A DNA stretch of 56,502 nucleotides from a virus (IMGVR_UViG_3300047476_001839:1-56502); one strand, 5' to 3'; counted from the stretch's first letter, positions 38,909-46,552 are shown. The notes: generated from the letters alone by a model not told the origin. Numbers and translations are program-made.

Positions 38909-38914
38909 TACTCT

Positions 38915-39133
38915 ATGAAACTTGAACAGGTCTTACCAATGCTTCGTGATGGTAAATGCATCTCAAGAGAAAAGCCACAACAAAACGGTGGGGCTTTGAT
39001 TTTATTTGTAAGAATGTTGAATGAAAAATTGCATTTCATGTTCATTGCATCAACTGGAGAACAAATTTCATGGTCATATTACACACTTAAAACTGATGAT
39101 GTAATGGCAGAAAATTGGGAGGTAGTAGAATGA
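38915..39133 (+). CDS. DUF2829/Tad2-like small protein, leaderless
   Basis: KLEQVLPMLRDGKCISR at the start and ISWSYYTLKTDDVMAENWEVVE at the end (quoted in part: TDDVMAENWEVVE) fit the DUF2829 pattern: helix, short basic strand, terminal xxDxxAxDWEVV. DUF2829 includes Tad2, which sequesters the Thoeris signal gcADPR. 72 aa, normal for the family. Coupled by ATGA to the next gene. Confidence 0.6.
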   Translation: MKLEQVLPMLRDGKCISREKPQQNGGALILFVRMLNEKLHFMFIASTGEQISWSYYTLKTDDVMAENWEVVE

Positions 39134-39450
39134 CAGAAGAGATTATTAATAGAACAATGCAGGTTTTTCTTTACACTGGTGGCTTTGTTGCTTTTTGGCA
39201 GATTACAAAGCATATGCCAAAAGTGTTTCATAATTTGCTTGAATACATTACGCTATTATCATTTGCTGTTGCTTGTGTAATGCCAATTGCTTGTTTAATT
39301 GAATATGTTTTGATTGGCAACATTCACAATACAATGGCGTTTGTTGGTTGTGTCTGTGGTGTTAGTTTCTTGTCTGTAGTTTGGATGACATTGGTAGGAC
39401 TTTCACGGTCAATGCAAGGAAAGGAACAGTTTAAGTATGTTGTTCTCTAA
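39130..39450 (+). CDS. membrane protein, three segments
   Basis: RBS GGGAGG lies inside the DUF2829-like gene. Hydrophobic stretches near residues 14-30, 38-60 and 72-95. Function unknown; co-translated with the DUF2829-like protein. Confidence 0.65.
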   Translation: MTEEIINRTMQVFLYTGGFVAFWQITKHMPKVFHNLLEYITLLSFAVACVMPIACLIEYVLIGNIHNTMAFVGCVCGVSFLSVVWMTLVGLSRSMQGKEQFKYVVL

Positions 39451-39781
39451 GAATGGTTTCAAGAGCGTAGACACAGCCGAATCGTTCATCAAAGAAGCGA
39501 TGGAACTCGGAAACAAAGACGTTGTTTTAAGCGTAGTGCATGATGATGGCGTTATTGATTTAGTCTTTAGCCCAACAATGGATGCAATCGAGGCTGAGGT
39601 GTTCCACTTTCTTAATGATGGCACAGAACTCAAATTCACTATGCCACTTAAATCCCTCGCCAATGACACTATATCATCATTGCACTTGACTAGTGCAATA
39701 TATGCATATCTGTCCGAAGCCTTCAAGGTTGCTGATATGTTCCGAAGAACTACCAGACAAAGCACGGACTATGCATCCTAG
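39437..39781 (+). CDS. hypothetical acidic 114-aa protein
   Basis: Overlaps the membrane gene by 14 bp. Mixed alpha/beta, slightly acidic, higher GC codons. Not recognised. Confidence 0.6.
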   Translation: MLFSKNGFKSVDTAESFIKEAMELGNKDVVLSVVHDDGVIDLVFSPTMDAIEAEVFHFLNDGTELKFTMPLKSLANDTISSLHLTSAIYAYLSEAFKVADMFRRTTRQSTDYAS

Positions 39782-39783
39782 CT

Positions 39784-39809
39784 GAATCCCTCAGAAATGA
39801 GGGATTTTT
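39784..39809 (+). terminator. rho-independent terminator
   Basis: AATCCCTC-AGAAAT-GAGGGATT, T5. Confidence 0.8.
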
Positions 39810-39873
39810 ATTAACAACGAATAAATCATAAAAAATTCTATAGAATTTTTTAGAATATATTTTTACTTAATAA
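39808..39873 (+). repeat. palindromic punctuation element, copy 16
   Basis: TTATTAAC ... CTTAATAA, core AAAAAATTC-TATA-GAATTTTTT. Confidence 0.9.
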
Positions 39874-39932
39874 ATTTATTTTCTTGACATACCATGAAAT
39901 ATGTCATATACTTGATGAGTAAGGAGTTTAGC

Positions 39933-40223
39933 ATGAAGATTCAAACCACTAAGTACGGTCTCTGCACTGTCAAGAAGCAGAAATATCAGAACAACGGTAA
40001 CCTCGCTCTTATTCTTGTTGATGAGGATGGATGCCCTGTCACCAGCATTTCTACAAATGTTTTCGCTATGGGTGAGAACGAGTTTTGCGCCAACATATTC
40101 AATATCGGTGCTACACTCTGGAACGATATTGCAACCTCTGGTCTTTTTGAGCAGACTGGTGAAAAAGTTCCATCTGGATTTTGTGAATATCCAGTCTGCA
40201 AGCTTCTTGTAGAAATCGACTAA
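39933..40223 (+). CDS. DUF4313-like protein
   Basis: Start 39933 has AAGGAG. MKIQTTKYG...ALILVDEDGCPVTSISTNV ... CEYPVCKLL follows the DUF4313 layout (xxYxNGxxAL, SxN, then SGFCxxPVxKL). 96 aa. No known activity. Confidence 0.6.
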   Translation: MKIQTTKYGLCTVKKQKYQNNGNLALILVDEDGCPVTSISTNVFAMGENEFCANIFNIGATLWNDIATSGLFEQTGEKVPSGFCEYPVCKLLVEID

Positions 40224-40224
40224 A

Positions 40225-40253
40225 AGGGGAGGGCGAAAGCCCTCCCCTTTTTT
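40225..40253 (+). terminator. strong rho-independent terminator
   Basis: AGGGGAGGGC-GAAA-GCCCTCCCCT, T6. Confidence 0.9.
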
Positions 40254-40316
40254 ATTAACCAAAAATATAATCTAAAAAATTCAAAGAATTTTTTAAGCTT
40301 TAGAAACTGTTAATAA
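40252..40316 (+). repeat. palindromic punctuation element, copy 17
   Basis: TTATTAAC ... GTTAATAA, core AAAAAATTC-AAA-GAATTTTTT; lies between converging genes. Confidence 0.85.
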
Positions 40317-40324
40317 ATTTTGTT

Positions 40325-40362
40325 ACTTTTAAAAGACACCCAAGGCATTCGCCTTGGGTGTC
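40325..40362 (-). terminator. terminator of minus-strand gene
   Basis: GACACCCAAGGC / GCCTTGGGTGTC, followed on the minus strand by TTTT. Confidence 0.75.
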
Positions 40363-40371
40363 TTGCATCTT

Positions 40372-40785
40372 CTAGGCATATGAGTAGGAGTTGTAGCCGA
40401 CCTCAAACTCCATGTGTGGGTACTTGCCTTCCTTCAACATATAGTAATCATCCGACTTGTGTGACCTCTTTGCCTTTTGGTTCTGTTTCATCATCTCTCT
40501 CTCCATGATTATGGCTTGAACTTGCTCTACAACAGTGGGGGCGGTGAGTCCATACACAGTAAGAACAACCATGCTTTCACTAACAACCATGCAGTACTTT
40601 GAACCTTGATATTTGTAAACCAACTTGTAATGTATTTCATCGCCCTCTATCGCTTTGCCATCACACACAGCATCGAAAGGAATGTAAGATGGCATGGGTA
40701 CTTTCCTTTGCCTCGCTCTTTCAATAGCATGGTTACTGTAGATTAACTTTTCGTCACATTGTTTTTGGATATTAAAAACATTCAT
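40372..40785 (-). CDS. DUF4258-like or toxin-like protein
   Basis: ATG 40785 has AGGAGGAAAGG upstream. The N-terminal YSNHAIERARQRKVP is the H-A-x-x-R-x-x-x-R pattern of DUF4258/RelE-like small proteins, followed by KLVYKYQGSKYCMVVSES strands. The tail (residues ~95-137) is basic and extra. A single minus-strand gene among plus genes. Confidence 0.5.
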   Translation of the reverse strand: MNVFNIQKQCDEKLIYSNHAIERARQRKVPMPSYIPFDAVCDGKAIEGDEIHYKLVYKYQGSKYCMVVSESMVVLTVYGLTAPTVVEQVQAIIMEREMMKQNQKAKRSHKSDDYYMLKEGKYPHMEFEVGYNSYSYA

Positions 40786-40902
40786 CACCTTTCCTCCTCT
40801 TGGGATACATCAGTTTATCACATATGTCATTAAAAAACAAATTTAATATTTACTTGCGACTGTCTGCCATATGTGTTATATTAGTGGTGTAAGGAGTTCG
40901 AT

Positions 40903-41175
40903 ATGAAAGCAACTAGAAATTCGGATAGGCTTCGTGAGATTTTGTTTGCAACTCGTAATCAGATTGTATCGCTTAAGGATATTCAAATGGATATGATGCG
41001 ACATGATACAAAGGTAGCAAACAACATTGCAACACAAATTTCTGCATTGGAAGAGGTTTACAAGCATCAACTTACTCTTGTCAATCAGGCAGACATCGCA
41101 GAGCCAAAACGCAATGGTTGGTTCTCAGGTCACATCAAGACCAAAGAAGACCGCCTAGCCAACATCATGGACTAA
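40903..41175 (+). CDS. hypothetical coiled-coil 90-aa protein
   Basis: RBS AAGGAG. Heptad-like helix through residues 10-65, basic end. Not recognised. Confidence 0.6.
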   Translation: MKATRNSDRLREILFATRNQIVSLKDIQMDMMRHDTKVANNIATQISALEEVYKHQLTLVNQADIAEPKRNGWFSGHIKTKEDRLANIMD

Positions 41176-41254
41176 ACCAAAGCTCCTAGTAAATATAGGG
41201 GCTTTTTCATTGACACTATATCTGACATATGTTATATTGTTAGTGGAGGATGGT

Positions 41255-41410
41255 ATGAAGAATAAATTTGCTGGTAGATGTTGCTATTGTGCTTGCTCTG
41301 TTGATGCAGGCGAAGGTCGATGCTGGAGATGGGACGAGACCAAGCGATGGTATGTAGCCTGCGAAGATTGCTTCCAAGACAAGAAAGAAGAGCGTAAAAA
41401 TAGCAAGTGA
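41255..41410 (+). CDS. 51-aa zinc-finger protein
   Basis: Start 41255 behind GGAGG. CCYC...C and CEDC pairs (Cys9/Cys10/Cys12 with Cys36/Cys39) suggest a treble-clef or zinc-ribbon domain. Confidence 0.6.
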   Translation: MKNKFAGRCCYCACSVDAGEGRCWRWDETKRWYVACEDCFQDKKEERKNSK

Positions 41411-41416
41411 TATATG

Positions 41417-41441
41417 AGGGAGCCAATAGCTCCCTTTTTTT
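41417..41441 (+). terminator. rho-independent terminator
   Basis: GGGAGC-CAATA-GCTCCC, T6. Confidence 0.85.
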
Positions 41442-41505
41442 ATTAACAACGAATAAATCTTAAAAAATTCTATGGAATTTTTTAGAATATACTTTTACTT
41501 AATAA
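41440..41505 (+). repeat. palindromic punctuation element, copy 18
   Basis: TTATTAAC ... CTTAATAA, core AAAAAATTC-TATG-GAATTTTTT. Confidence 0.9.
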
Positions 41506-41562
41506 ATTTATTTACTTGACATCTGATGACATATGCCCTATACTTATATCAAGGAGAACGAT

Positions 41563-41910
41563 ATGGGGCTTGATAACATCTGGAAAAAGAACAAAGACGA
41601 AAACGGTGTCATTGAAGGCGAGTTTAAACTCTGTGGTGGAGTTTTCTCTGGTCATGGTAACGATTCATTCCGTGGAAAAGTTTACGACCGCTTTGTAGAG
41701 GATGTCACTGGCGTTTCCTTGTATGGCGACCCAGAAACCTTTGAGATTCCAAACGAAACTGTCAAGCAGATGGCAGATGATTTGGAAGCAACAGAATGGC
41801 GTGATTCTTACATCCAAAACTATGACATTGAAGAGCAAGAATTCAAAGACTTGGTCAGAATGTTCAGGCTTCACGCTGATGCTGGTCACTACCTGTTGGC
41901 TTGGTTTTAA
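41563..41910 (+). CDS. hypothetical protein, paralogue of the gene at 36236
   Basis: Start 41563 behind CAAGGAG. N-terminal GLDNIWKK and FRGKVYDRFVEDVTG are followed by the helix pair shared with 36236-36502. 115 aa; similar proteins in other phages are uncharacterised. Confidence 0.65.
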   Translation: MGLDNIWKKNKDENGVIEGEFKLCGGVFSGHGNDSFRGKVYDRFVEDVTGVSLYGDPETFEIPNETVKQMADDLEATEWRDSYIQNYDIEEQEFKDLVRMFRLHADAGHYLLAWF

Positions 41911-41922
41911 GGAGATAAAGCA

Positions 41923-42246
41923 ATGAGAGATTACATGACACTTGGTTCAGTTCCATATGAAGAAGACTGCATTCAGATGGGTAAAGATGGACAAAGAGAA
42001 GAATGTCGCAAGTTTGTCAATATGCTCAGAGAGAAGTTTATCAACATTCCTGAGTGGGCTTCTTTTTCAGTAAAGTCCAATCCTTACGAGTATGATTATT
42101 ACTACGAAGCCGCTGTAAACTGGAACGATGATGATGAAGAATCAACACAGTTTGCATTCTTTGTTGAAAGCAATATTCCAGCTCGATGGGATGACACAGA
42201 GCAGATTGACTGGAAAGCACCAAAAAAAGTGCTGACCGAGGCTTAA
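41923..42246 (+). CDS. conserved small phage protein
   Basis: RBS AAGGAG. SVPYEEDCIQMG...EECRKF...NPYEYDYYYEAAVNWNDDDEES...PARWDD follows a common phage family with a Cys near the start, a YYEAxVxW strand and a terminal P-x-x-WD. Function unknown. Confidence 0.65.
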   Translation: MRDYMTLGSVPYEEDCIQMGKDGQREECRKFVNMLREKFINIPEWASFSVKSNPYEYDYYYEAAVNWNDDDEESTQFAFFVESNIPARWDDTEQIDWKAPKKVLTEA

Positions 42247-42278
42247 CAAAGAGGGCGGAAGCCCTCTTTGTTTTTTTT
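42247..42278 (+). terminator. strong rho-independent terminator
   Basis: CAAAGAGGGC-GGAA-GCCCTCTTTG, T8. Confidence 0.9.
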
Positions 42279-42342
42279 ATTAACAACGAATAAATCATAA
42301 AAAATTCTATAGAATTTTTTAGAATATATTTTTAGTTAATAA
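42277..42342 (+). repeat. palindromic punctuation element, copy 19
   Basis: TTATTAAC ... GTTAATAA, core AAAAAATTC-TATA-GAATTTTTT; nearly identical to copies 15 and 16. Confidence 0.9.
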
Positions 42343-42405
42343 ATTTATTTACTTGCATACATCTGACATATGTCCTATAATGAGTCATCACTGAAGGAGA
42401 TAGCA

Positions 42406-42765
42406 ATGGCTACAAAGACTAGTTTGACAACAATGGATGCGGTTAAAAAGTTGATGGAATTCAACAAACTCTACAACAATATCGTCACTGTTACTGTTAA
42501 TGAGAAGAATACTCTTACTCAAGCAGAATGGGCATTGGAAGATGCAAAGTTTGAGATTCTCCGTTCCGCAGATGTCAAGGAACTTGGTTCCAATGCAGAA
42601 CAGCGTGAAGCAAAACTCTCCGGTTTGCTTGCAGAGCAAGTAAAGGCTGTACGCTCTGCAACCTTGCGGTATGAATTGGCTAAGGCAGAAGAGCAAAAGT
42701 GCCGTGCCAATCTGGAGTTTGCAAAGCACTTGGTTCGTGCTTCCGAAATCCTAGCGGAAGCCTAA
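42406..42765 (+). CDS. hypothetical coiled-coil protein
   Basis: Start 42406 behind GAAGGAG. 119 aa, Ala/Glu/Leu-rich, probably a helical hairpin or coiled coil. GC-rich codons. Confidence 0.6.
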   Translation: MATKTSLTTMDAVKKLMEFNKLYNNIVTVTVNEKNTLTQAEWALEDAKFEILRSADVKELGSNAEQREAKLSGLLAEQVKAVRSATLRYELAKAEEQKCRANLEFAKHLVRASEILAEA

Positions 42766-42771
42766 GACCAA

Positions 42772-42798
42772 AAGGAGGGCGAAAGCCCTCCTTTTTTA
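42772..42798 (+). terminator. rho-independent terminator
   Basis: AAGGAGGGC-GAAA-GCCCTCCTT, T6. Confidence 0.9.
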
Positions 42799-42860
42799 TT
42801 AACCAAAAATATTTTCTAAAAAATATTTATATATTTTTTAAGCTTTATTCGTTGTTAATA
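42796..42860 (+). repeat. palindromic punctuation element, copy 20
   Basis: TTATTAAC ... GTTAATA, core AAAAAATAT / ATATTTTTT; the strand switch of gene direction lies here. Confidence 0.85.
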
Positions 42861-42865
42861 TATTT

Positions 42866-42889
42866 TGGGAGGGGATTGCTCCCCTTCCT
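42866..42889 (-). terminator. terminator of minus-strand operon
   Basis: GGGAGGGGA-TTGC-TCCCCTTCC, with an AT-rich tail on the minus strand. Confidence 0.6.
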
Positions 42890-42895
42890 TTCACT

Positions 42896-43453
42896 TTAGC
42901 CGGTTGCTCCGTAAGCATCCTCTGCAAAGTTCTGCTCACCAAGGATTGCATCTACCGTTTTAATGCCGTCCTCGATTGCTTTGACAAGACTGGTCACAAC
43001 CATCTTCTCATCAAACTCGCTATCAGACAACCAGATTGAATTTCCAAACTTGTTGTACTTATTGAATCCGCCCGTGCGACATACCTTGTAAGTGAACAGT
43101 TTAGACAACTCATCGGTATCGCCAGACATAAAGGAGAGAATGGTGATATCGTTATTGTAAAGGGTCTTGAAGATGTCCCAAACACGCACTTGCTTCTTTG
43201 TGCTATCGCCGGAAGCACCATCTTTAGGAGCAATGTACTGGCGGTCAACAAGGACGATGAAACGGTCACGGTAATGGAAAGCGGCTCCACCACCACGCTC
43301 AAGGCGAAGGGTTGTGTTTCCTGGGATTCCAACACTAGTAACCATTGTAAGGCTAGGGTGTTTTTCTGCCATCTTTTCAAAAACAGCATTGCGGATGTTG
43401 CGAAGGCTCTGAATTGATGCTTCAGATTCTGGGGAGTTCTTTAAACGTGCCAT
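42896..43453 (-). CDS. hypothetical 185-aa protein
   Basis: Start 43453 behind AAGGAAAG. N-terminal helices, then a beta-rich centre (AAFHYRDRFIVLVDRQY) and a helical tail. GC near 47%. Not recognised. Confidence 0.6.
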   Translation of the reverse strand: MARLKNSPESEASIQSLRNIRNAVFEKMAEKHPSLTMVTSVGIPGNTTLRLERGGGAAFHYRDRFIVLVDRQYIAPKDGASGDSTKKQVRVWDIFKTLYNNDITILSFMSGDTDELSKLFTYKVCRTGGFNKYNKFGNSIWLSDSEFDEKMVVTSLVKAIEDGIKTVDAILGEQNFAEDAYGATG

Positions 43454-43521
43454 TTGACTTTCCTTTACCAAACTGATGCTTCATCATATCGGATATTTAG
43501 ACATATGTCAAGAAGAATTTT

Positions 43522-43587
43522 CTATTAACATTTACTATATTCTAAAAAATTCATTTGAATTTTTTAAGCTTTATTTTCAGTTAATAA
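43522..43587 (-). repeat. palindromic punctuation element, copy 21 (reversed)
   Basis: Same arms, oriented with the minus-strand terminator on its right. Confidence 0.85.
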
Positions 43588-43588
43588 A

Positions 43589-43618
43589 AAAAAAGGAAAG
43601 GCTTTCGCCCTTCCTTTT
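43589..43618 (-). terminator. terminator, minus strand
   Basis: AAGGAAAGGC-TTTC-GCCCTTCCTT with a long T run on the minus strand. Confidence 0.85.
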
Positions 43619-43877
43619 ATGCTTCGATGTTTATGTACTTAGCTTCAGGATACCAACACGAAACCGCCAATACTGCTTCTTTTGGTTCCTCGTCTTCAAG
43701 ATCCTTTACAAAGTCTGTCAACATCTTAAAGAACGTATATCTGGACACCAACGTGAATGCAGTGTTTTCATCACCTTTAGTAAACTTTTCAATAAACTGC
43801 TCCTGGTCTTCATCGTTCAATTCAATGCTCTCAAAGACATAAGAAGCGTTCCAATAACCAATTGTATTTACTGCCAT
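43617..43877 (-). CDS. hypothetical acidic 86-aa protein
   Basis: Start 43877 overlaps the stop of the miniprotein upstream (TAATG); RBS GGAAAGG. Acidic; not recognised. End of a four-gene coupled operon. Confidence 0.6.
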   Translation of the reverse strand: MAVNTIGYWNASYVFESIELNDEDQEQFIEKFTKGDENTAFTLVSRYTFFKMLTDFVKDLEDEEPKEAVLAVSCWYPEAKYINIEA

Positions 43878-43963
43878 TATTTTACCTTTCCTACAGACAA
43901 GATGCCGAAAACGATTGACAACAAGCCCAAAGTCACTAGGGTTGACATTACAATGCTGTCCAT
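43877..43963 (-). CDS. 28-aa membrane miniprotein
   Basis: Fits exactly between two genes with TAATG overlaps at both ends. One hydrophobic helix (VMSTLVTLGLLSIVFGILS) with Lys tail. Confidence 0.6.
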   Translation of the reverse strand: MDSIVMSTLVTLGLLSIVFGILSVGKVK

Positions 43964-44397
43964 TACTTCTCATCCTCTGCAAACGGCTTTACGGTCTCGA
44001 TGACGTTCATTAGTTCGCTGGTCATTTTCTGGCGAATGCCTACGACAACTTGCCATTGCTTTGCTTTGAGCACATCCATATCAAGGTTTTGGAACTGCTC
44101 GCTGGTCATACGCCCAACCATGCCATCAAGCAAGATTGTCAACTTAGCCTTGTCGTTGCCGTAGTAGGTTTTGGTGTAAGTGATGAAACGGAACGGTTGG
44201 CCATCATTGTCTCTAACCTCGGTGCTTTCAAAAATCCATTTGAAGGTCGGTACAAGAACGTTAGGGTCATCAAAGGATTTAACCTGTACCGCTTCGCAAT
44301 CAATGAGGGCACAAATGTAAGTGCCCTGAAGCTCGGCTACACTGTGCTTCTTTCCATTACCTGCCGAGAACTTCCCGTGCTGTGCAAAAAATCCCAT
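43963..44397 (-). CDS. hypothetical 144-aa OB-like protein
   Basis: Beta-rich with conserved-looking FKWIFESTEV...GQPFRFITYTKTYYG...LLDGMVG, reminiscent of phage DNA-binding OB-fold proteins, but not a firm match. It ends in FAEDEK; the gene upstream ends in FAEDVK. Confidence 0.5.
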   Translation of the reverse strand: MGFFAQHGKFSAGNGKKHSVAELQGTYICALIDCEAVQVKSFDDPNVLVPTFKWIFESTEVRDNDGQPFRFITYTKTYYGNDKAKLTILLDGMVGRMTSEQFQNLDMDVLKAKQWQVVVGIRQKMTSELMNVIETVKPFAEDEK

Positions 44398-44627
44398 TAC
44401 TTTACATCCTCTGCAAACGGGTCACCAAGCAAAACACTCATCTCTGCTTCGATGGCTTCAAGTTTTTGTTTTGCTACCGTGATTTCATCTTCTATCCAGT
44501 CAAAACGGATAGTAGAAACCTGGTCTGGGTCATTGCTGTAAACTCTTGCTTCCATTGCAGAACGTACACCACAATAGAATGCATTGAGAACATTGGCTCT
44601 CTGTTTGTCGTAATCTTTGATTTCCAT
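44397..44627 (-). CDS. hypothetical 76-aa protein
   Basis: Start 44627 behind AAGGAACAA; promoter TTGACA (44672-44677), 17 bp, TATACT (44649-44654). C-terminal DPFAEDVK resembles the end of the next gene. Confidence 0.6.
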   Translation of the reverse strand: MEIKDYDKQRANVLNAFYCGVRSAMEARVYSNDPDQVSTIRFDWIEDEITVAKQKLEAIEAEMSVLLGDPFAEDVK

Positions 44628-44648
44628 ATCTTTGTTCCTTACACCAAT

Positions 44649-44677
44649 AGTATAAGCCATATGTCAAAAGATGTCAA
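44649..44677 (-). promoter_or_regulatory. promoter with CATATG in spacer
   Basis: TTGACA, 17 bp, TATACT on the minus strand; a second TTGACATATG lies inside the spacer. Confidence 0.75.
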
Positions 44678-44687
44678 GTAAATAAAT

Positions 44688-44753
44688 TTATTAAGTAAAA
44701 ATATATTCTAAAAAATTTATTTAAATTTTTTATGATTTATTCGTTGTTAATAA
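44688..44753 (-). repeat. palindromic punctuation element, copy 22
   Basis: TTATTAAG ... GTTAATAA, core AAAAAATTT / AAATTTTTT. Confidence 0.85.
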
Positions 44754-44756
44754 AAA

Positions 44757-44793
44757 ACCCTCCCAGAAACACTACTAAGCTGGGAGGGTTTTA
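44757..44793 (-). terminator. terminator, minus strand
   Basis: AACCCTCCCAG / CTGGGAGGGTT followed by T6 on the minus strand. Confidence 0.85.
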
Positions 44794-44795
44794 TC

Positions 44796-45041
44796 TTAAG
44801 GGATAATTTGTATATCCCTTAAGACATCATCAATTGGTTTCGCAACAATAACCAATTCCATATCTTCAATATCACCTTTAGGAACGAATGTGCAATGATT
44901 CTCAAAACACTCGCAATAAGGTGCCCAACCATTCCACCCTTTACATGATGGTTTACAGTTGGTGCTTTCAAACTTGTGCCATCTCTCTTCAGCCAGCAAA
45001 GCCGACCAAAGAGAGAGAGCCTTATGCCTGTAACTGTTCAT
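44796..45041 (-). CDS. Cys-rich 81-aa protein
   Basis: I choose ATG 45041 to limit overlap. CKPSCKGWNGWAPYCECFENHC holds five Cys, with the pattern of a zinc-binding or disulfide knot (split here: CKPSCKGW, then YCECFENHC). Function unknown. Confidence 0.55.
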   Translation of the reverse strand: MNSYRHKALSLWSALLAEERWHKFESTNCKPSCKGWNGWAPYCECFENHCTFVPKGDIEDMELVIVAKPIDDVLRDIQIIP

Positions 45042-45249
45042 TAATTTTCTTTCGTATCTTGTCCGAATCATGAGACACCAAGATTGCAGGAATATAAACC
45101 AAGGAACAAACAGATGACATTACCATGCCAAACAAGTCAACACCAGAGATATAGAATGCATCTCCTGCCTTGCAACCAAACAAGATTACAAACAGGAAAA
45201 CTTGTGATGCGATTGCTACACCGATAAAACCTTTAGTCCAGTTCGACAT
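45022..45249 (-). CDS. two-pass membrane protein
   Basis: Hydrophobic segments at residues 7-25 and 40-58 with a basic tail. ATG overlaps the preceding stop by one base. Confidence 0.65.
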   Translation of the reverse strand: MSNWTKGFIGVAIASQVFLFVILFGCKAGDAFYISGVDLFGMVMSSVCSLVYIPAILVSHDSDKIRKKINEQLQA

Positions 45250-45488
45250 TAATTTACCACCTTACACTTTCCTAGATTCAACTGTATCACGCCGTTGTTG
45301 TCTTCGGTAAAACCACAGAAAACAGTGCGTCCGACACGTACATAGCAGAGAGCAAAGTTCCCGAGTGCTTCCCAGAACATTGGCTGGCGCATCTTGTCAT
45401 ATGCCTTGCCTTTGTACTCTCCTGTGACCTGAATTTTGTTGTCGCAAACCCAACGAGTACCACCCTGATTCAAGTAGTAATGTGCCAT
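45249..45488 (-). CDS. hypothetical 79-aa protein
   Basis: Coupled by TAATG on both sides. Beta-rich with Cys/Trp; not recognised. Confidence 0.6.
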   Translation of the reverse strand: MAHYYLNQGGTRWVCDNKIQVTGEYKGKAYDKMRQPMFWEALGNFALCYVRVGRTVFCGFTEDNNGVIQLNLGKCKVVN

Positions 45489-45685
45489 TACTTTACGCCT
45501 CCTTGCGTGTAGAATTTGTTACCGTCTTGAAGCACCCATTCAGTGCCATACTTGCGAGCGTAATCTTCACCCAATTGTTGTGCATCGCTACCAGATGCAA
45601 GCAATGCTCCATTATAATAAGCGGAATAGAGCATACGGGGAGACCGGCTCCGAAACTTTACGATTACGATGTCTGTAGTGTTCAT
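45488..45685 (-). CDS. hypothetical 65-aa protein, leaderless
   Basis: First gene of a four-gene minus operon. TAATAT ends 6 nt before ATG. Beta-alpha-beta pattern (VIVKFRSRSPRMLYSAYYNG). Confidence 0.65.
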   Translation of the reverse strand: MNTTDIVIVKFRSRSPRMLYSAYYNGALLASGSDAQQLGEDYARKYGTEWVLQDGNKFYTQGGVK

Positions 45686-45691
45686 GGCTAT

Positions 45692-45720
45692 ATATTACGA
45701 CATATGTCATACGATTGCAA
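45692..45720 (-). promoter_or_regulatory. leaderless promoter, spacer palindrome
   Basis: TTGCAA, 17 bp, TAATAT, 6 nt to ATG; here TGACATATGTCG lies within the spacer, not on the -35. Confidence 0.8.
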
Positions 45721-45791
45721 GTTTATTTACGTAATAAGTATTAACTATTATTTTCTTGACAAACAGATCTTTATGTGGTAGCTATGAAAAT

Positions 45792-45857
45792 TTATTAACA
45801 ACGAATAAATTGTAACAAATTTTATAAAATTTGTTAGGAAATACTTTTAGTTAATAA
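45792..45857 (-). repeat. palindromic punctuation element, copy 23
   Basis: TTATTAAC ... GTTAATAA with variant core AACAAATTT / AAATTTGTT. Confidence 0.85.
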
Positions 45858-45860
45858 AAA

Positions 45861-45890
45861 ACATCCCTTGACTTTCGTCAAGGGATGTGG
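45861..45890 (-). terminator. terminator, minus strand
   Basis: ACATCCCTTGAC-TTTC-GTCAAGGGATGT; the same hairpin type recurs at 46191, 46519, 46922, 47599 and 48529. Confidence 0.85.
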
Positions 45891-45899
45891 TAGGGACTA

Positions 45900-46094
45900 C
45901 TAGTCTTGGTTTTGATCCCTGTCCCATTCTTCAAGAGCGACTTCTGTTGCATCTTGAAGCAACTCGCTCATTGACATTGTTGGGTTTTGAAACATCAGTA
46001 TTCCCAACTCAACAACAACGTAACCCTTGAAGAGTGGATCGCCTTCGACGTTGTCGTTTACGAACTGTTTGATGGTGATTGTAGTGTTTTCCAT
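45900..46094 (-). CDS. MENTT-type small protein 1, leaderless
   Basis: Start moved to 46094: TTGACA, 17 bp, TATAAT, 6 nt, ATG. 64 aa, acidic. The first five codons (MENTT) are shared with three other genes nearby. Confidence 0.65.
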   Translation of the reverse strand: MENTTITIKQFVNDNVEGDPLFKGYVVVELGILMFQNPTMSMSELLQDATEVALEEWDRDQNQD

Positions 46095-46100
46095 GACTAT

Positions 46101-46129
46101 ATTATAGGGCATATTATGACATATGTCAA
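46101..46129 (-). promoter_or_regulatory. leaderless promoter with perfect 12-mer
   Basis: TTGACA, 17 bp, TATAAT; TGACATATGTCA present. Confidence 0.9.
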
Positions 46130-46148
46130 AACAATTTTATGACCAAAA

Positions 46149-46190
46149 TTTATTAATAACAGATATATCCTAAAGAAAGATTATTTAAAA
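46149..46190 (-). repeat. degenerate palindromic element, copy 24
   Basis: TTATTAAT and a partial core remain; the second arm is lost. A terminator follows. Confidence 0.55.
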
Positions 46191-46218
46191 ATTAACCCTT
46201 GACTTTCGTCAAGGGTTG
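46191..46218 (-). terminator. terminator, minus strand
   Basis: AACCCTTGAC-TTTC-GTCAAGGGTT type. Confidence 0.8.
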
Positions 46219-46221
46219 TTA

Positions 46222-46422
46222 CTAGCCTGCTTGTGTTTTGACTAGCAGTAGGTTATGTGAAGCATGATAGGTATGCTTAAACCTGTCAGTGTAGATGCTC
46301 TTTCCTAAGAGAGCAATGATGTCTGCTTCGGACATCGATTCATTGACACCAATCTGTGCCAACGTGAAGAAGTGCATATGACCGGTTGGCTCTTCTACTT
46401 CAACCTTAGTGTTTTTGTTCAT
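46222..46422 (-). CDS. MNK-type small protein 1, leaderless
   Basis: 66 aa; paralogue of 46553-46747: NTKVEVE/DTKVELE start, MSEADI/MTEEEF helix, and H-N-L-L-L-V / N-E-L-K-V end. TAAACT ends 6 nt before ATG. Confidence 0.65.
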   Translation of the reverse strand: MNKNTKVEVEEPTGHMHFFTLAQIGVNESMSEADIIALLGKSIYTDRFKHTYHASHNLLLVKTQAG

Positions 46423-46428
46423 ACCAAT

Positions 46429-46457
46429 AGTTTACAGCATATTATGACATATGTCAA
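46429..46457 (-). promoter_or_regulatory. leaderless promoter with perfect 12-mer
   Basis: TTGACA, 17 bp, TAAACT, 6 nt. Confidence 0.85.
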
Positions 46458-46477
46458 AACAATTTTATAACCAAATT

Positions 46478-46518
46478 TTATTAACTACGAATATATCCTA
46501 ACAAACCTAATTTGTTAA
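46478..46518 (-). repeat. degenerate palindromic element, copy 25
   Basis: TTATTAAC arm and part of an AACAAA / TTTGTT core remain; the other arm is missing. Confidence 0.55.
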
Positions 46519-46546
46519 AAACAGCCCTTGACTTTCGTCAAGGGCT
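46519..46546 (-). terminator. terminator, minus strand
   Basis: CAGCCCTTGAC-TTTC-GTCAAGGGCTG. Confidence 0.8.
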
Positions 46547-46552
46547 GAAAGT

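Noticed and set aside
40320-40508. 62-codon plus-strand frame
   Set aside because: It is the shadow of the minus-strand DUF4258-like gene and includes its terminator hairpin.
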